A DNA stretch of 38,772 nucleotides from Cellulomonas citrea (GTDB lineage Bacteria; Actinomycetota; Actinomycetes; Actinomycetales; Cellulomonadaceae), in contig NZ_VWSD01000012.1 of NCBI RefSeq assembly GCF_009829685.1, positions 1-38,772 on the forward strand, given 5' to 3'. Both the position numbers and the translations under genes were made by a program. The number at the start of each line of letters is the position of its first letter. The first letter of the stretch is position 1. The notes under the pieces were generated by a model that worked only from the letters and a program-made list of their open reading frames with translations, had not been told where the DNA came from and ran no database searches. Below, one piece after another: positions 38,395-38,772 of the stretch.

Positions 38395-38772
38395 GTGCTC
38401 GTGCTCACCATCGACCAGCGCGGATCGCGACGCGACCGAGACAAGGTCCCGGAGCTGCTCGACCGGCTCGCGGCCGCCACGACGCTCGTCGCCTTCGAAC
38501 GGACGGTCGGCGACGAGGTCCAGGGCGTGCTCGACTCGGTCGAGGCGGCCCTCGACATCGTCCTCGACGTGCTGCGGCACGGCGGGTGGAGCATCGGTCT
38601 GGGGGCCGGCGCCGTCCGGCTGCCGCTGCCCGCCTCACCGCGCGAGGGGGCGGGGGAGGCGTTCGTCCTCGCACGTGAGGCGGTCGAGGCGGCCAAGAGC
38701 CGGCAACGCCCGCACCCCGTCGCGGTCCGCGGTGCGCAGCCGGCGGCCGGTGACGCCGACGGGCTGCTGCAG
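38395..38772 (+). CDS. SatD-like small protein (partial, runs off the window)
   Basis: Open from GTG 38395 to the edge (126 codons). The sequence reads VLVLTIDQRGSRRDRDKVPE, then FERTVGDEVQGVL, WSIGLGAGAV and FVLAREAVEAAKSRQ. The order of a short N-terminal strand, GDEFQG-like block, RxGxGxG-like strand and late ARxAxxxAK helix resembles SatD proteins. SatD was named in a streptococcal acid-tolerance operon and is of unknown biochemistry. The assignment is by eye. The C-terminus, and any partner membrane gene, lie outside the window. Confidence 0.5.
   Translation, partial: MLVLTIDQRGSRRDRDKVPELLDRLAAATTLVAFERTVGDEVQGVLDSVEAALDIVLDVLRHGGWSIGLGAGAVRLPLPASPREGAGEAFVLAREAVEAAKSRQRPHPVAVRGAQPAAGDADGLLQ

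Overview
The window is GC-rich, densely packed actinobacterial DNA. Gene order, short overlaps (GTGA, ATGA, TGATG), many GTG starts and TANNNT -10 boxes suggest the order Micrococcales, most likely a Cellulomonas-like genus; that placement is inference. No tRNA, rRNA, CRISPR array, transposase or integrase was found, and no stretch over 300 bases lacks a gene.

Region 1 (1-16362) is housekeeping. It holds the start of a probable DUF349 gene and a membrane-anchored cyclophilin, then a metallo-beta-lactamase-fold hydrolase, hisS and aspS. An MMPL transporter follows on the minus strand, then rarA and rpsD with a long leader. The run DUF948 - DUF6167-like - alaS - ruvX - mltG - aroE closes the region.

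Region 2 (16363-28639) is a nearly complete Gram-positive type IV pilus locus placed between aroE and aroC. It encodes the extension ATPase PilB, the retraction ATPase PilT, platform PilC, a major pilin, three unusual minor pilins, prepilin peptidase and the PilM-PilN-PilO base. Each of the three apparent operon heads (pilB, the pilin, pilM) has a CTCA-N16/17-GCCGAT element resembling FliA/WhiG (sigma-28 family) promoters, so the pilus may belong to a motility or development regulon.

Region 3 (28674-38277) is a chorismate cluster that looks rebuilt. aroC overlaps a shikimate-kinase-like gene whose P-loop has lost the catalytic Lys and Ser/Thr. An intact aroK followed by aroB lies about 6 kb downstream. 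Between them sits a block that looks like a quinate/shikimate utilisation module: an old-yellow-enzyme/4Fe-4S/FAD ene-reductase-like flavoprotein, a TetR regulator, a YdiB-type dehydrogenase, a type I 3-dehydroquinase and an MFS carrier. No 3-dehydroshikimate dehydratase is visible. 3-Dehydroshikimate is an enone, so reduction of its ring double bond by the flavoprotein is the most interesting hypothesis here. Two related operator-like dyads stand upstream of the flavoprotein and the dehydrogenase.

The window ends in a SatD-like partial gene behind a TTGTTC-N6-GAACAA dyad. Three genes (the hydrolase, rarA, the intact aroK) have a TANNNT hexamer exactly seven bases before the start codon, which suggests leaderless mRNAs and helps fix their starts.
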